From: Siphonodentalium dalli
Lineage: Eukaryota; Mollusca; Scaphopoda; Gadilida; Siphonodentaliidae
DNA: 64,000 nt
Assembly: GCA_032622095.1 (NCBI GenBank)
Contig: CP136069.1
Location: 162,805,043 to 162,869,042 of the forward strand
Direction: 5' to 3'
The position numbers were made by a program, and so were the translations under genes. Shown here piece by piece: positions 34,954-47,500 of the stretch; within the stretch, counting starts at the first letter, position 1; each line of letters starts with the position of its first letter. The notes beneath the pieces are model-generated. The model ran no database searches and had not been told where the DNA came from. It was given only the letters and a program-made list of their open reading frames with translations.

Positions 34954-35246
34954 GGCAAAAACATGAGGGATTAAGGAAAGGGCCTCTCGGCGCTTTCGAC
35001 AATCCCGGGGCCAGCCACCCCAAACCACCCACTTATATCCGTGCAGATCAATGTAACACAGTAACGCGTCCACAATGTGTCACTCTAAATGGATAGCTCC
35101 ACTCCCTCAACAAACGCCGTTGGTCATGCGTATACGGCCGTTTAATCTTCATCAGACTGGGACTTAAAGTCCGGTTGTGCCATTAGGGTTGACACTCAAC
35201 GCATGGCAATGAATTATCCCCGATCATGAAAAATGACATTCGACGC

Positions 35247-35272
35247 GCGCGATGACTGAAAAGTTATCGCGC
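35247..35272. promoter_or_regulatory. GC-rich hairpin upstream of the main promoter
   Basis: GCGCGATGACT and AGTTATCGCGC pair around a GAAA loop, with one wobble. It lies 160 bp upstream of the TATA box in an otherwise non-repetitive GC-richer segment. Its role is unknown. Confidence 0.35.
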
Positions 35273-35341
35273 CTCTCGCTGTCTCGTCTAATCCAAATCG
35301 TCACCCTCGTAGAATTGCCTTACCTGATTCCGGATTACCTG

Positions 35342-35437
35342 ATTGGTCTCATCCAACTGTCAGCTTTGATAAATGAGCTCGTTTGAGAGTTCGGGACCGG
35401 TTACAGTATAAAAAAGCGCGGGCGACATCTCGAGGTA
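35342..35437 (+). promoter_or_regulatory. core promoter: CCAAT-type box and TATA box
   Basis: TATAAAAA is at 35407-35414. About 65 bp upstream is ATTGG (35342-35346), an inverted CCAAT box. A start site near 35437 would leave a 5' UTR of about 55 bases before the ATG at 35493. OTX/Pitx-type TAATCC and GGATTA motifs occur at about 35289 and 35332. The region fits a tissue-specific RNA polymerase II promoter. Confidence 0.7.
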
Positions 35438-35492
35438 TTAGAGTTTTCGTTTTCGTTACAATAGATAGGGGTCAACATTAACATCAGGGAAG

Positions 35493-35516
35493 ATGAATAC
35501 AGTATTCTATTGCGCA
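35493..35516 (+). CDS. exon 1 (coding part), first half of signal peptide
   Basis: The ATG at 35493 follows GGGAAG and encodes MNTVFYCA. The donor GTGAGT is at 35517-35522, phase 0. It is the first ATG downstream of the TATA box. Splitting a signal peptide after eight residues is common in small secreted-protein genes. Confidence 0.7.
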
Positions 35517-38500
35517 GTGAGTATACAGTTCGATGTGATGCGACAATCGTGCCCCCTGCAATGCATCCAAACTCTACTTGGGTGGTTTAGGATATTATAA
35601 TGGAGGATTGGGACACAAATACGTGTATAGGGCGGTTTATGACTCCCGGTGGATTGTAGGGAAAACTGTTTGGGTGGTTTGGGGTACTCATTGGATGGCA
35701 TGGAACATTTATTGTGTGGAGTGGGACATTGGGTGGTTGGGGACACTACCTGAGTGGTTTTGGAGCACTCGTTGGATAGTGTGGGGCACCCATTGAGTGG
35801 TTTCCGAAGCAAGTTAGACGGGTTTGGACACTACAGTCATGTGTGATCTGTGACACACATCGTTTATAATTTGGGACAGTCATATTGTGGTTTGGGTCAC
35901 CAGTTGGATGGTTTTGGGATACTATGTCTGTGGTTTGTGACAACCGTTGTGTTGGTTAGAGAATTCATCGGATGGTATGTATATTGTGTGGATTAGGACG
36001 TCCGTTTGGGTGGTTGGTGGTTGGGGATACTAACTGTGTGGTTTGGGACAGCCGATGGGTGGCTTGTGCAATCATTGTATGGTTTGGGGCACCACTTGGG
36101 CTGGATTGGGCCACTCATTGGATCGTTTGGAACATTCGTTGGGTGGGTTTGTGCACCCTTTGTAAGCTTTATGACACGTCTATTGAATGAATATGAACAG
36201 TCATTTTGGGTGGTTTGGCACACTTACTGGATGATTTTGACACTCGTTATGTGGTCTGGGACACTCAGTCTGTGGGTTGGGGCACTCGTTGGATGATTCA
36301 GAGCAGTACGCGTGTAAGAAAAAAACCCACATTACATGGGTATTTCAGGACACCCGTTGTATGGTTTGTGAAACTCACTGGATGGTGCGGCACACTCATT
36401 GATCGGAATATGACAACCGTTTGATGGTTTAGAATACTCGCTGGTGGTTTTGGATACCCATTGGGTGGCTTGGGATATTACATGGGTCGTTTGTGACATT
36501 AGCTGTGCATTTGGCACTAATTTTATGGTATGGAACACGCAGTGAGTGGATTGTGACATCCGCTTGATGGTATGAGACACTACGTTATTGGTTTTTGGGA
36601 TACTTGTTGTGAGGATTGTGCACTCATTGTGTGTTTTCGGACATTCATTGGGTCGCTTGGGACATCCGTTGGGTGGTTAGGATCATCACCAGTTAAAGAT
36701 AGCTGTCTATGTGCCATACTAAGCGCATGTCACGTACGTTTCGGCTCGGTACTTGCAAAAATTCCAACTACTGCTGTATCAGTCATGACATTTCCAACTG
36801 TTGAACAATTTGTTAGACATATTCTACACCACCCCACCCATTATCCCTGTTCTCTTTCCTCCTGGAAACACTTCCAACAACAAAAATATAGCCAACTCTT
36901 TGTGATGACGTTTGTATTTACATTCACTTTAAACACAAGAGAAGCATTTTGTCGTTACAAATTCCTATTAAAAGTGTTTTTAAAAGATATATTTTGAATC
37001 TAAATGTTGCCATATCCTAAAATAAAATTGGAATAATTTCATGTTCCAGTTTGGGAACCGTATTGGGAGAACAACTATTTTCTGTTGACAGGAGGTCCTC
37101 TTAACTGGTCTGAATACAATTTATATTTATAGCTCTGAATCAATACAGATTGTCTAGGGAAGAGATAAGTAAGAAATAACGAGACCTAGCTGGTCTTCGT
37201 GTCTCTCGATACAGATCTGCACCTCAAGCCTGCAAATAGTGTGAGGGGTTAATTTAGCTATGCGGGATATCATCACCAAATTTACCCTCTGGGTACCTCA
37301 TTCTAATTAGGCCTCATCTTCTGGGAAGTATCTATCGTCTCAAATTAGCATTGTTTTAGTTACTTTTTCATTTCTGGGAAGTTTCTATATCCCCTAATTT
37401 GCAGAATAAGATAAAATGCATAATCGAGGTGACAACTGGCTGAACATCACCCACTTCAACTGGGGAACTTCAGCCTGATCCTAGGTCTCCCATAGCAGTT
37501 GAGGCCTAAGCAGAATGAGGTCCACAGAGGGTGAATTTGGTGACGCTAGCTCGCTGTGCGAGATATCATCACTAAATTCACCCTCTGGTGACCGCATTAT
37601 GCAACTGACAGACACACTATTTGCAGCCTTGTGCACCCTCCCACTCCTTTGAAAGGTACTGTATCTCCTCTTTACATGTTTATTTTATAGATTCCGGGGT
37701 GTAAAAATAATAAATATGAACCCATAGTTTCACCTCCAGGAACCGCTTCAATCAATTAAAGATTGTCTATCTCTATGTAAACATGTGTCATATAGTTAAA
37801 TTAGGCCTACATACCAAATTCGGATCGGTCGAGCAGTTTTCGAGTCTATAACACATACACACACACAGACAGGCAGACAGGCAGAAGTTACAAAATATAT
37901 AATAGATATTCCAAATAAAATCAATAGTAATTGATAGAAGCGTTTCCGGACATGCTCAATTCATATTGATTATTCTATACCCACGAAACTATTTCAAAAT
38001 TGTTCTATGAAGAGATAATCCATCTTTAATGTTGAATTTATTTCGATTTTTTTCTGTCACAAAACATACAATCTTTCGGGACGGTTTTTACGGACATTTC
38101 AGATGATCTCACGGAAACGCACGGAGCGTAGAATTAGTGAGAACTCCATATGTGACCCGCCATATCAAATCCAGTCCGAAGTCGGGATTTTTTTACCCTG
38201 TGCCAATGCATTCTCTTATATATGCGAGTCGACCATAGGTCGCCTCGCATATATAAGAGAATGCATTGGCCTAACAATTTTTTACAATTTTAATAATTTT
38301 TTCTTGTATTCTTTAACAATTTTATAATTTCACCCATACAGAGCCCCAGACAAACATGAGCAGACGACACTCTTATATATGATTCTATATATGTGTGGGG
38401 CTCCCTGCAGGGTAATGGATGTTTTTTATTTTATGTCCTAAAAATTGTCAGAAACATTTATTTAACAAAAATGATAAAAAATTGTTAGGCCAATGCATTC

Positions 38501-41500
38501 TCTTATAGGTCGCCTCGCATATATAAGAGAATGCATTGGCACAGGGTAAAAAAATACCGACTTCCGACTGGATTTGATATGGCGGGTCACATATTCTTAG
38601 CACTCTCGATCGAGGCAAAATGTCATTTTGATTTAGATATTTTGCTCGGCGACATCAGGAATAAGCCACTTTATTATGCCGTTATACAAAACTAATATTA
38701 TACCAAATCCTCATTTTGTCTGTGTTTTATTCACATAAAAAGGTATTTGTATTGTCTGGAAATCGGGTTTTGATAAAAAATAAATATGTTGTTGTAATTG
38801 TGGCCCGGAAGAAATACAACATCTTTGAGGACATTGGGGTGCAACATTATTGCATCCATCCCATGCAGTTTCTAAAGACAATAAGCATTGGATTATCGCG
38901 CTTTCATCACGTTTGACATTGCCCTCATCAGCTGTACCATGCACACTGTCTAACGATCACAGCTGACCGTCGATAACTAAATAGTGACCAAAAGTTTGAA
39001 GTTTGACGTTCTCTGATATAATCATTCCGAACTGTAACATTGTTTTGTATTTGTGCAGTACTTCTTCTGTGACAGTACTATTATATATTTTTGGAACTTC
39101 TGTCTGTATGGATGTATGTGTGTATGTGTTTATGTCTGTTATAGACTCGAAAACTGCTCGACCGATCCGACTCATGGTAGGTAGGACTACTTTGTTCCCG
39201 GGAACAATTTGGGCGGGTCCAATTCCTCGTGCGACCGTGTCATTGACCTTGACCTCGCCCATATACGCTCATATAGTCTGTTTCTGTTTCTGTTTCTGTG
39301 CCTCGACCAATCCTACTCAAATTTAGTATGTAGGCCTACTTTGATCCCGGGAACAACATGGGTGGGTCCAATTTCACGTGCGACTGTGTCCATGACATTG
39401 ACCTCGCTCACAATCGCTCATATAGTCATGTTTCTGGACCTCGACAGATCCGACTCAAATTTGGTATGTATGCCTACTTTGATCTCGGGAACAATATTGG
39501 CGGTCCAATTTCATGTGCGACCGTGTCCTTGACCTTGACTTCGCTCATATACGCTCACATAGGCATATTTCTGGACCGATCGAACAATAATTTTTTTTCT
39601 TTCTCCTAATACTTTTCAACGTTGAAATCCCTAAATAGCTAGGACGAAGTCGGGCACATCAGCTAGTTGTTTTGTATTTGTGCAATGCTTCTGTTCGGCG
39701 TGTACCATTGTTTTGTATTTGTGCAGTGCTTCTGTTCGGCGTGTACCATTGTTTTGTATTTGTGCAGTGCTTCTGTTCGGCGTGTACCATTGTTTTGTAT
39801 TTGTGCAGTGCTTCTGTTCGGCGTGAACCATTGTTTTGTATTTGTGCAGTGCTTCTGTTCGATGTGTACCATTGTTTTGTATTTGTGCAGTGCGTTTGTT
39901 CGATGTGTACCATTGTTTTGTATTTGTGCAGTGCGTCTGTTCGGTGTGTACCATTGTTTTGTATTTGTGCAGTGCTTCTGTTCGGTGATAGCTGTCGCCA
40001 TGCCACAATTTACGCCGCCGCCGCCATACATAGATCCCATGCTCGGTATGCCACTCCAGCCATTTCCAATCCCAATGCCATTCCCCGCACAGACAGGAAT
40101 GACAGGGACGGGGTTGCCAGGGACAGGGCTGCCAGGTACAGGCACAGGGACAGGAGGAATGACAGGTTAGTTAGAAATTAGCGCGCCCTATACTATCTCT
40201 TGCTTGCTTGCTTGTTGTGGAAATCACTCCTTTAGGTGAGGAGCACCCCATTATATTGAGTACTGTATATAAAATAATAGTAGTAAAAAAATTCTAGTAA
40301 AACTGTCGTAATGATAGAAGGGTTGATAAAACTGTGGTGATAGTAAATTAAGAGGTCATTTGTGTGTGTATATTAACACATAAGAGCTTTTGAGCATTAT
40401 AGGTTATCTAATATGTGTGGCCATACGCATACTACACTTGTATATGCATATTATTCTGTATTGGAGGTAAATAAATAAATAAATAAATCGCATATATAAG
40501 AGAATGCACTCGCTTACAATGTCAATGTAAATATTGTTAGGCCAATGTATTCTCTTATATATGCGAGGCTCCCTATGGGAGACTCGCATATATGGGAGAA
40601 TCCATTGGTACAGGTTTACACAAATTTCACGAAGCTCCAGTCATGGGAGGGATACTAGTATGTTTAACCCTTTCTATAATAAATATTCATTGATGAGTAG
40701 TTCCAGTTTCCTAGGGAAATGTTCAGATAATAAGTTCAACAAACGAACATATTGTTGTCTTATTATCTGCAATTTTTCCCCACAAATGAATATGAATCCT
40801 TCAGAACTTGTATTATCTTTTCGTCTGACAGTCGTCTGCTAATTTATCCTGAACACCCATCTAAACGAATAATAGACCATTCTAATGTACAGTTTTATAC
40901 CTGAATGGGAAAATCCATTTAGAAATGAAAGGGTTTAGGTTAATAACTTGTAAGTTTTAACTTCTCCCATAAAGCGCCATTTATCTATTTAACACCTTAT
41001 GCCTCAGTCTCTTTTAACCCTTCAATGATTGGAGTTTCCTTAAATTATACGAAAACCCTGTGTCAGTGCACTCTCTTGTATGTGTGAGTCTCCCATAGGG
41101 AGCCTCGCATAATTTATTAGAGATTACCCTGGACTAACAATATTACCTTGGCCTTGTAAGCCAGTGAATTATCTTATGACATGTATATGACCTAGCTATA
41201 TATAGATAGAACCCATATCAGCCCAATTTGTTATTGGCAGTCATGACCTTAATTTTTAAAGGCCCACTTAATTTTCGAACCCCCAGATTACTTTATAAAA
41301 TATATACCATATTATATACCATTTGAAAGAGGAAGCTCCACAACACTGTATTATCAACTTATTCAGTGTAATAAACTGTAGACAATATTGTTTTTGTTGT
41401 TGTCAACGCGTTTTTTCATCAAGATTGAAGTAAACATCAGTATTTGTTTTATTAAAGATAGAGTTCTTCCCCTTGCATTGAAACAGTTTGAATTCTGTTG

Positions 41501-44500
41501 CATTCTGGGTGCCAGAGGGGGGAAGTCTTCAGCAGTTTTCTATTTCTCTGTGGGCATCTTCTGAGACACAGATGTTTCAAATAGTGATGAATTATAGTAT
41601 TTTAATCATATTTTATAACATATATTGTTATTAAAACCGTATATCAATTCACTATAAAAAAAATAATCGGCGACTCGAATATTAAGTGGGCCTTTAAAGA
41701 TAATTTATGTCATAAATGTATAGAAACTGGGCTTGTAATTTCCAGCTGATTGTGTCCCATTAATAACATGTACCAAATTAAAAAAATAAATTCCAGATAA
41801 ATTTAGAACAAAATCCATTTTGAAATATCAAGAAAGTTTCATGGGCGTCTAGCCTATTATGTAATTGTTGATGAATCCTGTTTATTTAGATATGATGTTG
41901 GTGGACCCTATATTCTTACTAAATAATGGTGTCGGTAGGTCTTGCCAATTTAATGACATTGTGTGACGTTGTTGCGTGCTGCGGGTTCAGCTATGTGATG
42001 CTGATGTAGCCAGCTTACTTACCAGACCATGCAAGTCTTCTCGGTCCGCAACAGCTAGCCCTGGTATCGGCTGTGTTGATACTGTTTTGGGCCGAGTCCC
42101 GATCCGTTGCTCTTCTATAACGGAATTAATTCAAAAGACGTACTACGTGTACACACGTGGAGCCCGGGCATTGAGGTAAATCCCTGAATATGATTAATCA
42201 TCTAACATGTCCGCGATTAATCAGTCTTCAAAAGTGGTAGACCATTTACTGTGATATAAACAGGTATAGTGATGATACGATCGTTTAATATATTGTTTGC
42301 ATGCATTTTCTGATTATCTGGCAAACAAGGCTTTGTTTACTTATATCAATCTCGTTGCTTTGACGTTGAACGGACATCTGATGTGTGTTTGTTAGACATC
42401 ACCATGCTTGGGAAAGTCTACCCTCTATGTTTATGTACACAAAGCTTCCATTTGACGACATAAAAGCAAGATAACCCCCGCCCACGATTCTGGGCGTAAA
42501 GTCAGTTATAGAAGAGTAACGGGTTGGGACTCGGTCCAAAACAGCATCAATCCAACCGATATCCCAAGCTTTTGTGGACAGAGAAGACGTATATGTGGCG
42601 TCGGTGTATCCTATTGATTTATTAATAGTTTGCTCATCCGCGAATATGGTGAAGAAGACCAATATACAAGTCAATGCAGGAACCTACGTCACCAACCAAG
42701 TCTCTAACCCAAAGCGGTTTTGATTTTAAATATGTTTAAAGGCACGGGCGGCGCTCGTTGCAGAAATATTCATATTTGTTCAAATCGCCATCAACAGAAG
42801 GAAAAATACAATGTATATAGTTTTGTTCATATGCCAAACATAATCAGCGCGTAAATAGTATATTGTCATCAGGACGTGCGATGGTATACGTAAACAAGAA
42901 CTTGTTCTATTGGTTAATTACACAAAAATTGTATAAACGCTCTTTATTATTTCCATATCACGAAAACAGTAACAAATAACGCTCTTTATGTTTACCATAT
43001 CCGGATCTAAACAAAAGCCAGGTAACGTAACGTTTTTTTGCTTTTGTTTACATAACAAAGGAAAAACAATTGACAATAGCATGATGTATATGCCATATTT
43101 CTGATTGGTATAAGAACAAAATCTATCTATATTTTACTATTATTTCTGTGAATATTTTAACAACATACCGCCAACGCCGCCCGTATCTTTAAAACGTATA
43201 TAAACGGTTGTCTGACGGGATATAATATAGTACCACGCAGAGCTGTGGAAATTCACAATACACATTCAAAAATCAGTAATCTCGTATTTATAAACTGAAA
43301 TTTAAAAGGAAAATAGGTATAGGTTCTGTTCCGATTTTGAACATCATACACACCTCAACCATGCATTGAATAGATGTTCGCCAAATTCACATAACCCCTT
43401 TCGCCCGTAAGTACAATAACTCATGTAACACATATATAGCTAATCCACTGCATGATTGCCGATAGCAGCTATCTGGACGTCTAAAGTGACGGTTTGGAGA
43501 TTACATTAGTGACGTAGGTTCCTGAACGTCTGAAGTGACGTAGGTTCCTGAACGTCTGAAGCGACGGTTTGGAGATTACATTAGTGACGTACGGTTCCTG
43601 AACGTCTGACGCGACGGTTTGGAGATTACATTAGTGACGTACGGTTCCCGAACGTCTGACGCGACGGTTTGGAGATTACATTAGTGACGTAGGTTCCTTA
43701 ACGTCTGAAGTGACGGTTTGGAGATTACATTAGTGACGTAGGTTCCTGAAAGTCTGACGCGACGGTTTGGAGATTACATTAGTGACGTAGGTTCCTGAAC
43801 GTCTGAAGTGACGGTTTGGAGATTACATTAGTGACGTAGGTTCCTGAACTTCTGAAGTGACGGTTTGGAGATTACATTAGTGACGTAGGTTCCTGAACGT
43901 CTGACGCGACGGTTTGGAGATTACATTAGTGACGTAGGTTCCTGAACGTCTGAAGTGACGGTTTGGAGATTACATTAGTGACGTAGGTTCCTGAACGTCT
44001 GAAGTGACGGTTTGGAGATTACATTAGTGACGTAGGTTCCTGAACGTCTGAAGTGACGGTTTGGAGATTACATTAGTGACGTACGGTTCCTGAACGTCTG
44101 ACGCGACGGTTTGGTGATTACATTAGTCACGTAGGTTCCTGAACGTCTGACGCGACGGTTTGGAGATTACATTAGTGACGTAGGTTCCTGAACGTCTGGC
44201 GCGACGGTTTGGAGATTACATTAGTGACGTAGGTTCCTGAACGTCTGAAGTGACGGTTTGGATATTACATTAGTGACGTAGGTTCCTGAACGTCTGAAGT
44301 GACGGTTTGGATATTACATTAGTGACGTAGGTTCCTGAACGTCTGACGCGACGGTTCGGAGATTACATTAGTGACGTAGGTTCCTGAACGTCTGAAGTGA
44401 CGGTTTGGAGATTACATTAGTGACGTAGGTTCCTGAACGTCTGACGCGACGGTTTGGAGATTACATTAGTGACGTACGGTTCCTGAACGTCTGAAGTGAC

Positions 44501-47500
44501 GGTTTGGAGATTACATTAGTGACGTAGGTTCCTGAACGTCTGAAGTGACGGTTTGGAGATTACATTAGTGACGTAGGTTCCTGGCCCTGATATTACTATA
44601 TATTTCCATTGAAATGTTGCATCGCTGGCGTCAAGATTACTTGTACTGTCTCGTTTGGATTTGTTGACAACACCCTTGACATATGGGTTCAAGCGTATGT
44701 GACTCTCTACGAGCATAACCGCAACTCCCATTTTATTAATCTGACTATGTGTATTTCCAGGCGGTCAACAGCGCCGGGGCCCAGGAATGAATCCACTTTG
44801 TGAGTACAGTATATATATTGAGTACTAATATATAGTCCAAGAGATATTGGTCGACCTTTGCATCATAGGAGTCAACTTCACCCCACTATTTTCTTCCGTA
44901 ATGTCTCCTCTAATTTGTTTCGGTTGTTAACAAGAAAAACAAGTGGCCTCAGGGACTCCAGACAAGATGGCATACATCATGTCGGCCATTTTACTTGATA
45001 TGCACCATCTCTCTTTGATCGCCATTATAGTAAACATATATAATATCACATGCGGTTTTATTTTCAAAGATCCGACTCCAAGTCCAAAATCTAATATGGC
45101 GGCCAAGATGGTGGCCAAAATATTAAAAAAAAATGCTAAATCTTATAAAAGAGTGATTTACGCACACAAAGAGACCATTCCTGGTCGGATATTTTTGCCT
45201 GATATCACGTTTTTCCAAATGCCGATATATATATAAATATTTTCGTCATAGAAAACCATATGGTGCGAGAATATGAAGGGAAACATGTGTATTAAATGCA
45301 TCTGTACCAAATCTAACGACATAATAAGTAAATGTATGTATAGTTCCGCGTATATAGGCGCGTATATAGAAGCGGCGTACATGTGCAGCGCAAAAGGGGG
45401 CGGGCAGCGGAGCGAGTTACAGGCCCCTGTGTTCATACCGGTGTTATATTGGTGTGTTTTAACTGCGAGCACCCATGGCGATTTAAAGGTACTCAATCGG
45501 ACCAGAGTGTTCCCATATCATCAAGATACAGCAACAACAACAACAACAACATTTCTTCGAAATACGATTTAGTTGTCAGAATCGATAAATTGCAACAAAA
45601 TAATGCTAACCATGCACTGTCAACTATGGTATTCAATTTCGACACCGTACGTTTGACGGAGTGTTTCTGGGGCACAAATAATTGAACATCTCGAGAAATA
45701 ACGAACTTCAAAAATCGATATCTGATCACTCTGAGCTTTGATGGGTGGATTCCTGGACTCGAATCAGATATTGTTTGAACCCGGAAAGCAAAGAAAAAGT
45801 AATTTAGGAGCGTTAAAATTCGGATAATGCATCTTTAATTAGCGATTCTTCATAAAGAGAAAGTTATATATTGTGTCACTTCCTCAACTTGACATTTTTA
45901 ATTTTCCACGCGCGGCTTTGGATTTTATTTATGTACCATCAAATGTAAGTTTTCCGATTGATCATACCCATGCAATTGAAATGCAAAGCCTCTAATTGAA
46001 CAGCGTTGAACACTTTTACTAAGTTTGTATTACCCATGATCCCTACAGCTATCACATAACAAGCGTGATCTGTCAAGTTATTAGCGGGTTGAAAGGCCCA
46101 CCTAATTTTCGAATGCCCAAATCACATTATATACAATATATTCCATATTATATAAATAAAATCCAAAACCTCGCGTGGAAAATGAAAAATGTCAAGTTGA
46201 GTTTCGTTCTCATTGACACTTTAATAATGCACCAGGCTACACTTCTTTCCGAAACAGTATCGAGTATCGATTATAGATTTTGTTATGTGATTACTCATAG
46301 CCGCAAGGGCGCCCGAATTTTAGGTGGGCTGAGACTCTTTGTCCGACTTAATTTTACATGATATACTCACGGTTGTAACACAGTTTTTGTATAATATACC
46401 TTTTATATACACATAAATATAATAAACTAGCTTCAAATTCACCTTAAATATGTATAATTCTGGCAGAAATATGAAATATACTATAATTTGCCACAATTTC
46501 CCCCTGAAATACCATTCAATTTGCCCGAAAATTGCCCGAATTGGACCGAAAATATTATCAATTTGTCCGAATATTGCCCGAATTGTGAGCTTTCAAAACG
46601 CGTGGGGGGGGGGGGGGCTGCTGCATCCCTCTCAGCCGCTAACCCGGTTGTGTGGTTATACTTATCCGTTTATTTTATATTTTCTCGAGAATTGTAGAAG
46701 ACAGTAACAATACAGTATCAAAATGGCGCATAGGTGACACAATTTTCCATCATCAAAGAAATGTCAGTTACCCAGTTGGATTTTGAAAGTGTCACTGATT
46801 TTCATGTACAGTAAACTGGACATCTTTTCTGAACTGTAGCTACTTATGGATTTCAAGGGGAGATAATTCATAATAATTAGGTGACATATTTAAAGGGGTA
46901 CTGTACACTAAGTCCGGCCATTTATGGGACCATCCATGGCTCAAATTCATTTATTTGTTGCGTATATTATGTTGATAATAGAATTAGTAGATGGTTCCAT
47001 TAATGATCGGATTTAGTATACAGTCCCCCTTTAACAGAAACAAAATATTTGTAAAAACTAAATTACATCAAACTGGAACTGAATCTTCATTAAAAGCACA
47101 TACAGTAATGCTCTAATTAATCGACTCCTAACCACAGCAGAATTATGGGTAACTTTTCAGGATTTAGTCTGAAATATGGCTTGTTGCCATTCATCGGAAA
47201 GCTCTCACCGAGAGCTTTCCGATGAATGGCAACAAGCCATATTTCAGACTAAATCCTGAAAATTTACCCATAATTCTGCTGTGGTTAAGGAGTCGATTAA
47301 TTAGAGCATTACTGTAACTGGATAGTAACTGGCATTGGTTTATATTATAGTGGTTTAAGTTGACTCATTTTTGGTAGGAAAATCCTGTTTGTCTTGAAAA
47401 CCAGAAAGTCTCGTTTTTGGAAGTTGCCTGGCAAATTATACAAATTATTTCTGTTCTAAGAAAATAAACCAATGCTTAACTAGTTAACCCTTCCATGACT

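Noticed and set aside
36572-36997. 141-codon ORF in intron 1 as a gene
   Set aside because: Its first part lies in the G/T-rich minisatellite, with no domain or splice support.
39631-40008. Long minus-strand ORFs (125-160 codons) with repeated HKYKTM/QNNGT peptides
   Set aside because: They are the complement of the 41-bp array; because 41 is not a multiple of three, all frames cycle and stay open. The plus-strand splice-acceptor role explains the sequence better.
43474-44583. CRISPR-like array (49-bp periodicity)
   Set aside because: The whole unit is conserved, so there are no unique spacers; it is an intronic minisatellite.
45273-45685. Overlapping ~100-codon ORFs as an extra exon
   Set aside because: No GT-AG boundaries with a phase that fits between exons 3 and 4 were found, and the frames end in an (AAC)n microsatellite.
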